Below are positions 27,595-39,078 of a stretch of DNA of 64,000 bases, one piece after another. Numbering within the stretch: the stretch's first letter is position 1; each line of letters begins with the position of its first letter. This stretch comes from Epiperipatus broadwayi (taxonomy: Eukaryota; Onychophora; Udeonychophora; Euonychophora; Peripatidae), in assembly GCA_028023455.1 (NCBI GenBank), contig JAQFVV010006828.1, positions 62,001 through 126,000 of the forward strand. Direction: 5' to 3'. Under the pieces are notes generated by a model that was not told where the DNA came from, did not search any database, and saw only the letters and a list, made by a program, of their open reading frames with translations. Made by a program: the position numbers and the translations under genes.

Positions 27595-27695
27595 TTTTTT
27601 CATGTGTCATAGCATCAGCTGGGAAGCGAATCCACTAATCGGGACAACTGCTTGTAAAGCAGCTGTCGCTGACTTCTCGACCATCAATGCTTGAC
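27595..27695 (-). mobile_element. Short SINE derived from a class II tRNA, copy 1, with target-site duplication
   Basis: Flanked by a perfect 16-bp direct repeat AAATAAAAACTAGTTT at 27579-27594 and 27696-27711. On the minus strand the element starts GTCAAGCATTGATGGTCGAG (A-box-like, Leu/Ser-type D arm), has a long variable region, a B box GTGGATTCGCTTCCC, ends GATGCTATGACACATG and then has an A tail (T9 on the plus strand at 27592-27600). At ~95 bp the element is essentially only a tRNA plus tail. A second copy lies at 49138-49250. Confidence 0.92.
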
Positions 27696-27737
27696 AAATA
27701 AAAACTAGTTTAGAGACAAAATCATCTTTCTACAATT

Positions 27738-28510
27738 GATGTGATGTGATGTAATGCACTGTGACTTCTTATATGGAGTCAGAAATCTCTCACGAACTAT
27801 GCCCAGAAAAACCTGTTAGCCAGTTTGACTTTCCTTTCCATTCCCCACCCTAAGTTTTTCTATATTCTTCTCTATTCTGCTCCATCCCATTTTTACAAAA
27901 AAATATTTGTCAACTCCATGACCTTTATATCTAAATCCCCCTCGTCTTTTCCCAAAATCAGCATAAAAGCCAATAAGCCACTTTCTGTATAATTACTTTG
28001 TTTATATTTATTCTTCCACAACTTCATTATTTGTACCCTCTCTGCTTTCAGATATTTACATTCAATTAACAGATGCCTAATATTTTCTATGTCTTTCTTA
28101 CACAACTTTCAGACTAAATCACCCATATTTTTTCATTTGTGTGCATATTCCTTTGTTGCTAAAGATCTTGTTTGAGCCTTAACAGTAAACTACTTTCTTG
28201 CTATTATCATAAATTAACTTGCACCAAATATTCAGTTTACTTCTATAAATATTTAAACTCTTTTTATCTATCTCTCCAATTTCCTATTCTTTACTAATGC
28301 ATCTATTCTTCTATCCCATTCTTTAACATTATAACACTCAACAATTCTCCTAATACAATCATCCCACCTTTTGCATAAGTATATTGACATAAAGTCTTTA
28401 TCCAAAATCTTCTGCATATTGCATTACCTTTCTTACCCCATCTTGTTGCCTGCCCTTTATTCATAACCCAATTAAATACTATTTGGGCTATTCTTTTATT
28501 ATCCATAAAC
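27738..28510 (-). pseudogene. LINE 3' end: C-terminal RT-associated region plus (CATCA)n tail
   Basis: Minus-strand open segments 28303-28506 (MDNKRIAQIVFNWVMNKG...) and 27893-28105 (CKKDIENIRHLLIEC...) read as the C-terminal part of a LINE ORF2: the HLLIEC block resembles the C-terminal zinc-knuckle-like C-x-C-x-H-x-C region, of which one cysteine appears lost. Stops and frame changes intervene. About 150 bp of 3' untranslated sequence (CTGGCTAACAGGTTTTTCTG, GAGAGATTTCTGACTCC) ends in repeated CATCA at 27738-27752, and this same 3' end occurs twice near 37.6-37.8 kb. The RT domain proper is missing (5' truncation). Confidence 0.65.
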
Positions 28511-28811
28511 TATAATTTACCGAACATTTTCATTTTGCTTTTTGCATCTCTTATATATAAAAACTTGACCATGAGCTTAGGAAACGTTCTTACTATATTC
28601 TAAAGTCATTTATTGTAAGCTTTTAAAATCACTGTTTATTTGGCAGTAGTTCAATTTAAATTGCATTTCCAGACCAATTATAGACCTTTGCCTCTATGAA
28701 TAAGAACGTAGAATACAAAACCAATGTAATTAAACATCTAGTAATTACTTTTAACCTCTTTTTTTTTTTTTACTATTAAACTAATAATCTGAAAATAAAA
28801 AAATTCTAATG

Positions 28812-28862
28812 TTTGAAACCAAGCCAATTTGCTTATATAATTATATAGATCTGACACATCAA
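28812..28862 (+). repeat. Scrap of the foldback-unit family
   Basis: CCAAGCCAATTTGCTTATAT followed by AATTATATAGATCTGA matches the segment CCAAGCCCATTAGCTTATAT / AGTCATATGGGTCTGA found in the ~430-bp units at 45.5 and 56.9 kb. Only this ~50-bp piece is recognisable. Confidence 0.45.
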
Positions 28863-29854
28863 TATCTTAAGGTTTTTTTGAATTTCAGATTATTAGCATG
28901 AATGTAAAACAGGAGTTAAAGATGACTTCGAGTTACAGAATTACATCGATTTTAGCTAGTAAAAGCCAGAAAACAGTTTAGAAATGCGGTTTAAATTGTA
29001 CTAAGATATTAACTGATTAGTCATATTTTATAGTAGATGGTACTAGATTAGGCAGAAACTGCTCTTGTTTATAAAGCTGGTGTCAGATGAAAGAATTAAA
29101 TGATATATTATTGTTAGTAATTTTCTTAGACTTGAATCATCTCATCATTTTTTTTCTTAGACTAAAATTATAAGTATAAAATTTATTTAGTTATTTTGAT
29201 GATATATATTTATAAATAAATAAACAGTCCTAAAAATAATCCACTCAGAGCAAAAATATCACACTATAAAAAAATATTAGAAAAGATATTTACCAAATGC
29301 TCTGCCATGGAGTTATATAGATTACTTTTTTGTTTTACTTTCTAATTAAAAATAGATGCCTATTTATTTGATGGTTAATAATTGGATGACTGATAGAATT
29401 AACATTGATATTATTCTTTGAGAGAAAGAAGCTGAACAACTTTATATTTTACGGTCTGGATTTGAGCTCAACTTTATGAACAAAGCAGATAGATTAGCTA
29501 TTTTTTTTTACCATGAGGCCCTTGAAAACAGACATATATATATGGGGTAGATGTTTTTCACGACTTTTATTAATTATCACTTTGCAATAATTATTTTTTA
29601 TAACATTTTTAAAATTTACTATATTTTCTTCAATTTATGTTTTAAAGTTTACCTTTGATATATCTTATATCTCCATTCCCTTAATATTTACTGCTATAAA
29701 TATAATACATATATAGAGAGATAGAGAGATATTTTCTAATAATATAAAAAAATTATAACTTTTCATATAATAAAAGTTATAAATAAACAAATAATCAAAT
29801 GCTTACCTTCTGGATATTCACTTTGCATAAACTGCATCTAAAAAAATAATTGAA

Positions 29855-31400
29855 TGAGGAGTTGCTTAGTAGGTCAAGTGATCGATGTTTAAATATCACT
29901 ATAAACATTTAACTTATGAATTCATCAGTTTATCATTGTGTTTAACCACATAGGATATAATAACATTTTCAGTGATGATAATAAAATACTACAATCAGGC
30001 TATTAATTACAAATCTAAATCTAATGTATATTTCTTAAGTATATACCATATTTAATATGTGTGCAAAATTATATATGGATATAATAAAGCACTAATTAAA
30101 TTTAAATATAAATACATTCTTTTGTTGAAAGGTGTTTCTTTTATTTTATTTGAAAAATTAAAAAAAAAATTATCAAAACTATATTTTAAACTAATTTTAT
30201 TCTATTCTAATGTAAATGAAGCATACAATTGAAAGGAAAAAAATAATGCACTTTATTTAAAACTTATTGAAGTTCTAAGAACGATTTTAAAATTTAATAT
30301 CAAAATATTCATAATTTCTCCACCCAGTGTTCCATATGTAAGACATTAGCCTCATCTACCTAAAATGTTATAGTGTCCTATAACTTTGGTAGTGATTTTA
30401 AAAAAATGTAAAAAATTTCAACAAACTTCAATTTTAAAGGTTATTATAATTTTAAATTAACCCCTTTCCCATCTCAATACTGTCCTCTCACAAACCTTAC
30501 TTAAAACAGTAAATAAATTGTAAATTTGACATCAAAATATTCAAAATTTTCATGCTCACTGGTCTAGATCTAAGAAATTAAGTAATCTAACTAAAATATT
30601 ATAGTCCCATATTTTTTTGCCTAGTATTTTTTTATTATGTACCAAATTTAAACCAATTCTATTGAATTTAAATTTATTAAACCTTGATTTTAAAATTTTA
30701 TTCTAACTTAAATAATAAAAGTGGTTACAATAGTTTAAAAATAAACATAAAAACTAATAAACAGATATTGTAACTTAAATAAAAACATTTACAAATATTA
30801 ATTGAATGATTAGTTGTTCGGTAGGTCATGTGATAGATGTTCAAATATCAGAAGTGATCAATTAAGCTACCATTGTGTTGAACCACGTAGAATATAATAA
30901 CAGTTTTAGTGATGATAATAAGATATTGTAATCAAACAATTGACTACTTTTCTAAATCTAATTTAATATTTTACATTAAAACTGTCATACAACTTATGAC
31001 ATTAAATAAATTACATTACAAAACATTGGTGGAGTTTTTAAATATTTTTTATTTGTTCACTTTTCAAAATTTATAAATATATTATTATGTATATTTACAA
31101 ATGGCATCACTTTTGTTTTTTATATTATAAACTTTCATCAAAAGCAAAAACAAATTTTTAATGCGGCATAATTAGCTACATTAACTGATAGATATATTTT
31201 TCAAAAGTTGTTATGCAAAATTCTAATAAAATTATAAATTGTATAAAATTAATCATCACCATTAGGCAGGATAATTTAAATACAGATAATCATTTTTAAA
31301 ACACACAAAAGTAATCATGTAATGAGTTGCTTGGAAAGACATGATATTTAGGCACACAAATATCAGGTTGAGCATAAAAATTTTATTCATTTAATCACCG
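29855..31400. repeat. Interspersed ~170-bp repeat, three copies (possible old tRNA-SINE)
   Basis: Copies at about 29855-30030 and 30800-30975 share, in order, GTTGCTTAGTAGGTCAAGTG / TAGTTGTTCGGTAGGTCATG, then TCGATGTTTAAATATCA / TAGATGTTCAAATATCAG, CATTGTGTTTAACCACATAG / CATTGTGTTGAACCACGTAG, and GTGATGATAATAA. A shorter third copy is at about 31318-31400 (ATGAGTTGCTTGGAAAGACA). The first two blocks could be decayed A and B boxes of a tRNA promoter, but this is not certain. The DNA between the copies is plain AT-rich sequence without genes. Confidence 0.6.
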
Positions 31401-32530
31401 ATTTTTTTTTTACTTTAGTCATATGGAAATCAGTTCAGAAACCTTTAATTCTTGAATCCACCCCACACCTCCATGCCACCCAATTTTTAATCTAATCATA
31501 CAGAATATCTCTTACAATAAAATTTGTTGGGGGGGGGGGAGGTTTAATAACAGTAATAATTAATCATTAAAAAAACTATCAGAAAAATAATAAAAAGAAG
31601 TTAGCAATTTATGGCATCAATTAATGTTTAAAAAGATCTAGATCAAAAACATTTTTAAGGTCTTAGTTATTGTTTTTTTAAAATAATACAAAAAACAAAA
31701 GCCATAAAAATAGATTAATAAAAACATTTTTAAAAAAATAGTTTTTTTTTAATAATTTTATAAAATAAAACTTATAAAAGCTCAGAATTTTAAATTTGTT
31801 TAAAAATTGTAATGGTAAAGCATCAACATCTTAAAAAAAATAAAAATAAAATAGTTTAACTACATTTACTAAAAGTATAAAATTCTCATAGTAAAAAAGC
31901 CTAAATAATATACAAATAAAGATAGATTACAGATAAAAAATATGTTTAGATACTTTTTAATGCTAAACAATATATAAAATACTATATATTACAACCCTAG
32001 ATCTATAAAATAAATAAATAATAAAAAATGCTAAACGTAAATAATTTCATATTAAAAAATTAGAATAAAGAATATATATTTTTAATTTTTTGTTTTTTAT
32101 CAGTGAATTTCTCTTAATTTATGGTAACTTTGCAAATGGATTGTTGCAGTATAGTGGAGTTGAGATAAAACAGTGATAAAAAAAAAAAAATTGAAAATTG
32201 TAATACCTACACATAGATATTTCCATCTTTATTGTTAATAGGAGGTTGCCTTGACAACAGATTGAGATTACTGATTATTATTGTTATTGGAATTGTCTAA
32301 GCAGTTGACTGATATTAATGATTATATAGTGTACCCTCACTAAAAGAAAACTAAGATAAACACTCCAGATAACTAGGAGATAATTATATTAAATTACAGT
32401 CAAGTTACGTAAACAATGATTATTAAGACAATTAAGATTAGGACTACTACTAACATACAATATCTAATAAAATCAATAGTTTCTAACAATTAACTATGAA
32501 AAACTTTATTAAATTAAAATATAATAACAT
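31400..32530. other. AT-rich DNA, no gene recognised
   Basis: No coding homology, apart from a G9 run near 31531-31539 and A/T homopolymers. Ends at the abrupt 5' border of the RTE copy. Confidence 0.5.
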
Positions 32531-32535
32531 TTTTG

Positions 32536-34207
32536 TTTCCATTTTGGGATTGGTATAAAATTTATATCTGCAATAAGGAAAAAAGATGGAACTATTACTA
32601 AAAAGAGAGATGACATCATGAAATGGATAGAAGACTTCTATCAAGAATTATATAGTAATAAAGAACAAGTACCTCCTATATCTATTATATCTTTTGAATT
32701 TCCCAGAATTTTAAATGAAGAAGTGAGACATATAATTAAATTTATGAAGAAAGGAAAGGTGTCAGGTAATGATGAAATTATAATTAATATATTAAAAGAA
32801 GCAGGTGAAAAAATAAATTTTTTTTAGCAAAGTTATATATCAAATGTCTAAATGATAAAGATGTACCAGATTATTGGAAGGATGCAGTATTAATATTAAT
32901 ATTTAAAAAAGGTGATAAAGAAGATATTAAAAATTACAGACCTATCAGCCTTTTATCAGTTTTATACAAAATGTTTAGCAAGATAATTACAACTTGTCTG
33001 CAGAGAACATTGGATTTTCATCAACCAAGAAACAAGCTGGATTTAAAAGCAGTTTTAGTACAGTAGATTATATCCATGTATTGAGAGAAGTTATAGAAAT
33101 GGTAAAAGAATATGAGTTGCCATTATGCTTTGAATTTGTAGATTATGAAAAGGCATTTGATTCTATAAACATTTCTTCAGTCATTAAAGCATTGGATCAT
33201 CAAGATATAGATCCAGGATATTATCATATTTTAAACAATATTTATAAAAATGCAACAGCAACAATTAGATTACATAATAATAGTAGGAAAGTCAACACTG
33301 AGAAGGGTGTAAGACAGGGTGGCTCCATATCTTCAAAACTTTTTATAGCAGTACTGCAAGAAGTATTTTGTGAATTAAAATGGGAATCTAAAGGAGTGAA
33401 AGTAAATGGAAATTATTTAAGTCATTTAGATTTTACAGATGATGTAGTTGTTTTTTCAAAAATGCCTTAGTGCTGCAGGAAATGTTGCAGGAATTATCAG
33501 ATGAAAGTAGGAAAGTAGGACTAAAGATAAATGTTAAAAAGTCTAAAGTAATGTTTAATGGATTTTCTCAAAATATGAAAATAAAGATTGATTATGATGA
33601 GTTAGAAGAAGTGAACAGCTACAAACATATTGATCAGATTATTAATACAGATGAAAACATAATGGATGAAATTAATCATAGAATTAAGCTTGGTTGTAGT
33701 GCTTTTGGTAGAAATAACTTGATACTAAAAGGAAATATGCCTATGTGTTTGAAAAGAAAGGTTTTTAATAAATGTGTTTTACCAGTTTCTACTTATGGAT
33801 CTGAGACTTGAACACTTAATAAAAAAGCAATACAGAGACTTCAGACCCCTCAAAAAAGTATGGAGAGATGCATGTTAGAAGTAACATGAAGAGATTGAAA
33901 ACACAATATATGGGTAACAGAACAAACAGGTGTTATTGACCTCATTGAAAAAATTAAAAGACTGAAGTGGAGTTGGGCTGGAAATATTGCTAGAGGAGAT
34001 GATAATAGATGGACAATTAAAATCTTAAACTGGATTCCAAGAGATTGTAAAAGATGCAGAAAAAAACCACATGTGAGATAGATGGATGAAATAAGAAAGT
34101 GTGCAGGGCAGATGTGGAGAAGAGAAGCTAAAGATTGAAGAAGATGGTTTGAACTTGGAGAGACATTCATACTGCAGTGAATTGAAACTTGTTGATGATG
34201 ATGACAT
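32536..34207 (+). pseudogene. RTE-like LINE, 5'-truncated ORF2 (reverse transcriptase)
   Basis: Segments in order: 32618-32827 (linker with HIIKFMKKGKVSGNDEIIIN, the RT-0/1 region), an out-of-frame stretch to 32990 (YWKDAVLILIFKKGDKEDIK, NYRPISLLSVLYK), 32994-33470 (RT core: CFEFVDYEKAFDSINISSVI; GVRQGGSISSKLF; HLDFTDDVVVFS, the active-site block with Thr for the usual Ala), 33470-33811 (thumb, ending TYGSET followed by a TGA), then further broken C-terminal sequence to 34200. The frame is disrupted at a T-run near 32815-32824 and near 33465, with stops at 33809 and later. The 3' end is TGTTGATGATGATGACA, a short trinucleotide tail of the kind RTE elements carry instead of poly(A). In live elements the protein nicks target DNA and reverse-transcribes the LINE RNA on site; the endonuclease domain is missing here. 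Confidence 0.92.
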
Positions 34208-35445
34208 TTACAATAAATACTCAATTTACTCAATTTGCTAATATATTTAATTTATAGGTAGCTCATTATTATAAATAAAATATATTTCAATTAAAGTAAC
34301 AAATACAATTATGAAATTCTTTACATGAGACATTCCGTAAGGTACAATGGCCTAAACATTGAGGCTACATCCCTAAAGATACATTTCCAATGGCATAAGA
34401 ATATTATCCCACCAAGTTAACATAACAAAGATATCACATAATATTCTCATGTCTTTAACACGAATATAATAATCATAACATATGATTTACAAATTTATTA
34501 TAGAAATAACAATAAATTAATTACTACTCCTTTAATAAAAAATACTAATTGAAATTTAACATCAAATGATAATTCTTACTCATCATCTTTTAATACAAAT
34601 TTTACATTTCTTTTAAAAGAATCTCAGGTTTATTTCTAAGACTAATAATAAAAAATAAATTAATTAATTAAGACCCTGATATTAACTATGATGAGGGATT
34701 TTATGCAATATCTAACTACCCTTACAAAATAACAACAATAGCAACTAAGATACCTTAATGACTCTTAACATTGAATCCATTTAATATTAATGTTTAACAA
34801 TAAAACATAAATAAAGTAATATGATTCTGAGAAAAACATTGTATAATCTTTATTTATTTTATATGACATTCTTAAAATATATTATATTTTATGATATAGT
34901 GGCAATGTTAAATATCACAAATTGGTGTGGGATAATTTTAAAGTAATCATCAATGATTATGTTTTCTATAGTAATAATAATAATAATTACATACTTTATT
35001 ACTCAATTATGTAATAGTAATAATAATATTCTAAGTAATCTTTATGAATCATGGAAAACAAGTAATGTTTAAAACCATTAATTTCTATGGATCATGCATG
35101 TGAAATAAAGAATCAGTGAATGACACTCAGACAAATTAAATCTTATAACAATGAAATGATTTTAAAAAAATTAACAATTTTATTATAGTTAAACAACATT
35201 ATAGTTATTATACAATAAGATTATAAAAATTAAAATATATTTACAAACTGTAATATAAAAAAATTAACATTATCTAAAATTAAAATATTCATACAACAAA
35301 TATTACAAGTAAATAAAAAAATAAGACAATTTTCATTCCAACTACTTAAAAATAAAATCTTACAGTAATAATGATGATATATTATTTTTATTTAATAAAA
35401 CTATAACATTCTATTGTTTTATGGTAGAAAAATAATAATAAATAT
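34208..35445. other. AT-rich DNA, no gene recognised
   Basis: No coding homology or repeat recognised; open frames on the minus strand at 33850-34233 are antisense to the LINE. Confidence 0.5.
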
Positions 35446-35452
35446 CCCAATT

Positions 35453-35805
35453 TAAAACAGGCAAAACTCTCCATACAGTAGTGCCATTCAATGCAAACCA
35501 GAGTCATCAATGGATGCCAGAAGACTTGTGCATAAAATCCCTATCTATTGCCTATTTGTCCAAAATCCCCAGACTAGTTTCTGGCTTGTGACCTTTGTCT
35601 GTGAGGAGCCATGGATCTGTCAGCACAAGCCAGAAACTAGTCTGGGGATATTGGACGAGTAGGCACTAGATAGGGATTTTATGCACAAGCCTTTTGACAT
35701 CCATTGATTATTCTGGCGTGCACTGAGTGGCACTACTGTATGGAGAGTTTTGCCTGTTTTAATAACAGTTATTAGCAAGCATAAAAAATAGTGATCATGT
35801 GATGT
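35453..35805. mobile_element. Foldback element of the AACAGGCAAAACTCTCC family, compact copy
   Basis: Arms start TTTAAAACAGGCAAAACTCT and continue CCATACAGTAGTGCCA on the left; the right end is the complement TGGCACTACTGTATGG then AGAGTTTTGCCTG. TTAA occurs just outside AACAGG on both sides. Pairing continues through ATCAATGGATG, GCATAAAATCCCTATCTA and CCAGACTAGTTTCTGGCTTG to the centre near 35600. Downstream (35760-35805), ATAGTGATCATGTGATGTTT matches the flank of the other units, so the repeat extends beyond the hairpin. No coding capacity. Confidence 0.85.
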
Positions 35806-36259
35806 TTAGTGGTCTAATATCCCAATTTCTAAACTTAATGCTACATTTATAATATCTTAAAAATATATTTATTCTTATATAATTCTTAAGTATAAGTTTA
35901 GATCTAAAATACAACTATCTAAACTCAACACAAAGTAAAAATATTTTAAAGTTATTGAAATACTTCTATTGCAGTTCAGAAAAGCATTATCTTAATATTT
36001 TACCAAGTTCAAGAAATCTATACTAGATAATTTAAATAAAAAAAAATATGAATACCTCCCTTTGCAAATTAACTACTTATAAAAAAAAAATATTTAAAAT
36101 AAAACAACATTGGTTTTCTTTATTTTAAATAGGTTTATATTCTTTATAGCAAATTTAAAAAAAAAAAACTATTAATAAATTATATTGCTTGATATTTTAT
36201 TTTTTATTTTTTTGTTGTATAATGATCTCTAATATTTATAATATTTGTGTGATTGTTTT

Positions 36260-36550
36260 TACAAATAATTTTTTAGAGCTTCAAGAAGATTACATAATTT
36301 ATTAGATGGAAGCAAAAAAAATAGTATTTAAAGATATACAAAAAAACTAAAGTAATGTTCAATGACCTTTCAAAAATGAACAAACAAAAATTGATAGTAA
36401 TGAAGAAATAAAATTACCAATTAAAATACCATAATCATATTTTTAATATAAATAAAAACATAGTTTGTGAAAAAAAGATCCTAGAACTTTTTGTATAAAT
36501 AGCTTAATATTAGAGGGAAATATGTATTCATACTACAAATAAAAAAAATA
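36260..36550 (+). pseudogene. Scrap of the RTE-like LINE (ORF2 thumb region)
   Basis: Nucleotide similarity to the 33.5-33.75 kb part of the RTE copy: ACTAAAGTAATGTTCAATGA, AAAATTGATAGTAATGAAGA, then AGCTTAATATTAGAGGGAAA near 36510. Starts around TTAGAGCTTCAAGAAGATTA. Heavily decayed; no open frame. Confidence 0.6.
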
Positions 36551-37510
36551 ATATGTATATTTTACTAATGCTTAATTACAAATAATAAATAAAGATGAAT
36601 AGTATATGTGCATTATGATAATGAAAAGGCATTAGAGCTTTCCTTATACTTGTTATATAATAAATTATTAAATACTTAAGTGATTAAAATCAATTAGAAA
36701 TTAACTAAAATTTTAATTTTGATCAATTCTGTTTTTAACAGAAATGAATACATATAAATTATAACACAGAACCTGAAGAAAACAAAGCAGATATTGAGAT
36801 TTTCTAATGGAATTTGTAATTTTATAATAAATTTTCAAACATAATCCTAATATTGAGTCAATTTAATGTATCTCAAGGCTAAATTTAAAGTGTTAATAAT
36901 TATTATTTAATCCATTAGTTTTAGAAATGTAACTTAAATAGATATATATTTTTTAATTTTATCATTTTTCTTTCATCCATAACAATAGCAGTAATGTAAT
37001 ATATATTAAGGCTATAACCTTAAGACCATGCATTTGAAAAACGACATTGGGGACCTCTACAAATCTTAACACAAAAAAAATCCTAAGTAATATTGTATAT
37101 ACCTGGGTCTCATTTTATGTGAATTATTTTAATGTGATTTTGAAGTTATGCATTCATGTTTTTTCTTAATATCTTTCATATTTCACTATATTTATTAGAT
37201 ATCAAGAAATTTAAATTATTAATAACTTATTTTGACTTGAAATACTTTTTTTTTTCAAAAATATGACATTATATTAGCAGCTAATGTGAATATGGCCTGA
37301 AACTGTATTTAGAATGTTAGCTTCTATGTAAATAACCTATTTATACTAATGAGTAAATAATAATAATAGATTTATACTTACATATAAAAATATCGCAATA
37401 AATATTCAAAAAATTTAAACTTTTAAGTGTATTTTGTTATATATAACAGAAATAAATAATCTTTTAGATTTTTAAAATAAAAAATGAAGATTTTATAAAC
37501 TAAACATAAT

Positions 37511-37720
37511 GCCAAGCATTGGTGGTCGATTGTGATCTTATTTTCTTAAGATAGAAACAGAAAACTGTTAACACAGAACAAGACTGAAAGTGGTGCAGAA
37601 TATGGGAAAACTTAAACTGGGGAATGTAAAATTAAGTAGCTAACAAGTTTCTTTTGGTATAATTGCTGAGAGATTCTTGACTTTGTTTAAGAAGAAGCTA
37701 CAGTACATCACATCACATCA
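37511..37720 (+). mobile_element. SINE-like or LINE 3' tail with CATCA repeats, copy 1
   Basis: The 3' part (about 37590-37718: GGGAAAACTTAAACTGGGGA, AAGTAGCTAACAAGTTTCTT, ATTGCTGAGAGATTCTTGAC, ending TACATCACATCACATCA) is the same 3' end as the LINE at 27738-28510. The 5' part starts GCCAAGCATTGGTGGTCGAT, close to the 5' end of the tRNA-derived SINE (AAGCATTGATGGTCGAG). It may be a SINE with a tRNA head and a LINE-derived tail, or a LINE tail beside an old SINE scrap. No B box is evident. Confidence 0.5.
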
Positions 37721-37807
37721 ATAAAAATAAAGTGGCTAACAGGTTTTCTGGGCATAATTGCTGAGAGATTTCATTTAAGGAGAAGCCACAATACATCACA
37801 TCACATT
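37721..37807 (+). mobile_element. LINE 3' tail, second tandem copy
   Basis: ATAAAAATAAAGTGGCTAAC, AGGTTTTCTGGGCATAATTG, CTGAGAGATTTCATTTAAGG and a terminal TACATCACATCACATTGAAT repeat the 3' end of the previous element directly after its CATCA tail. Matches the 27.74-27.86 kb LINE end more closely than copy 1 does at GGGCATA. Confidence 0.7.
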
Positions 37808-38440
37808 GAATCTGATTTCTTACCAGTTTACAAATGAACACTAGCAGTAATGATTAAAATATGTATGAAAAATGTAAAATTAAATACCATAGTTAATAAA
37901 AAAGTAAAAAAAGTTTGTCTTGTATTAATTTTTTTCCAAATATTTGAAATTTTTTATTAATCATACTTTATTTGCTTATTTTTTTAATGTGAATTTTAAA
38001 GTAATTTTTCCTTGTTGCTTTGCTTTTATGCGAATTCTGAAAATTAATGGAACATATCCCCCATTTTTCAATGTAAGTTAAATCTATTTTTGTACATTTT
38101 TTTTAATGCAGGATTTCTGTGGAACCTATCTACCACATAAAATGAGACCAAGGTGTACAGAATTTCATAGATTGGAGATGTTCTTGATGAAAAATAAGGA
38201 CCAAACTAAAAAATTTTACTTGTGATATTATTGCAAATATAATTTGTTCTTATTTTTTATATTTCATATAAAATAATTATTCTTCCGTTCTATTTTTAAA
38301 TTCATTTTTATCTTTTACATATGGTATCCATTGTTGAGCATCTCTGTAACTACACAACCATACTCTATTAATTTTCAAACAATAAAACAGTTTTTAAAAA
38401 ATGAAAAAATAATAAATTTTCAATTCAGCAATAGTTATAA

Positions 38441-39078
38441 CCAAGTTGGCAGTCCATATTTTTGATAAATCTACATTTTCAGGACCCTCCAAAAAATGTT
38501 TCAAAAAAATGTCAGCTAGATTTACATTTTATTTTTAATAATTGTTATTTTAAATAAGGAAATCATTGTGGAAAAATTAATTCCAATATTTATAGTTTTT
38601 TTTTTCTTTTGGGATTAACTTATTAATAAAAAAATGAAAAAATATATAAATATAATATTTACACTTTAATCGTGTCTGCAGCAAGCAATCATATCATGAC
38701 CATCAGTGCATATTTTTCAGAAGGACATGATTTTGTAGCTTTGAAAATAACTCACTGAATCACATTCTGTGACAGGAAGATTTCAAATTTTTATTATTAT
38801 AAGAATTTACCAAAAAAACTACTAACAAAAAAATAGACTAAATTGAATCAAGTATGACAATGTTAAGAACGTCTTGTCCCTGCCCACATTATAATGTAAT
38901 ATAAGTAAAAAGAAGCATTTGAAATAAAGCTTTTTAATTAAATTTATTGGAATTTATTTTTTTTTAATTTAACAATCAATTTATTAATTTTGTTTCAATT
39001 TAACAACTAACATATTTTCAATAGATTATAGATCCTCGAAACTATACATTTATCAAAAATATGGACTGCCATCTTGGT
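38441..39078. mobile_element. Inverted-repeat-ended element, ~640 bp, no coding
   Basis: Terminal inverted repeats of about 45-50 bp: left CCAAGTTGGCAGTCCATATT then TTTGATAAATCTACATTTTC; right TTTATCAAAAATATGGACTG then CCATCTTGG. The interior is AT-rich with no open frame of note. TSD not clear (TTATAA against TTTATT). A non-autonomous DNA transposon is the likely class. Confidence 0.7.

Noticed and set aside
27605-27695. Functional tRNA gene
   Set aside because: The acceptor stem is incomplete, an A tail follows, and target-site duplications flank it, so it is a retroposed SINE.
33850-34233. Minus-strand frame of 127 residues opposite the RTE LINE
   Set aside because: It is antisense to the C-terminal coding part of the LINE and has no recognisable domain.
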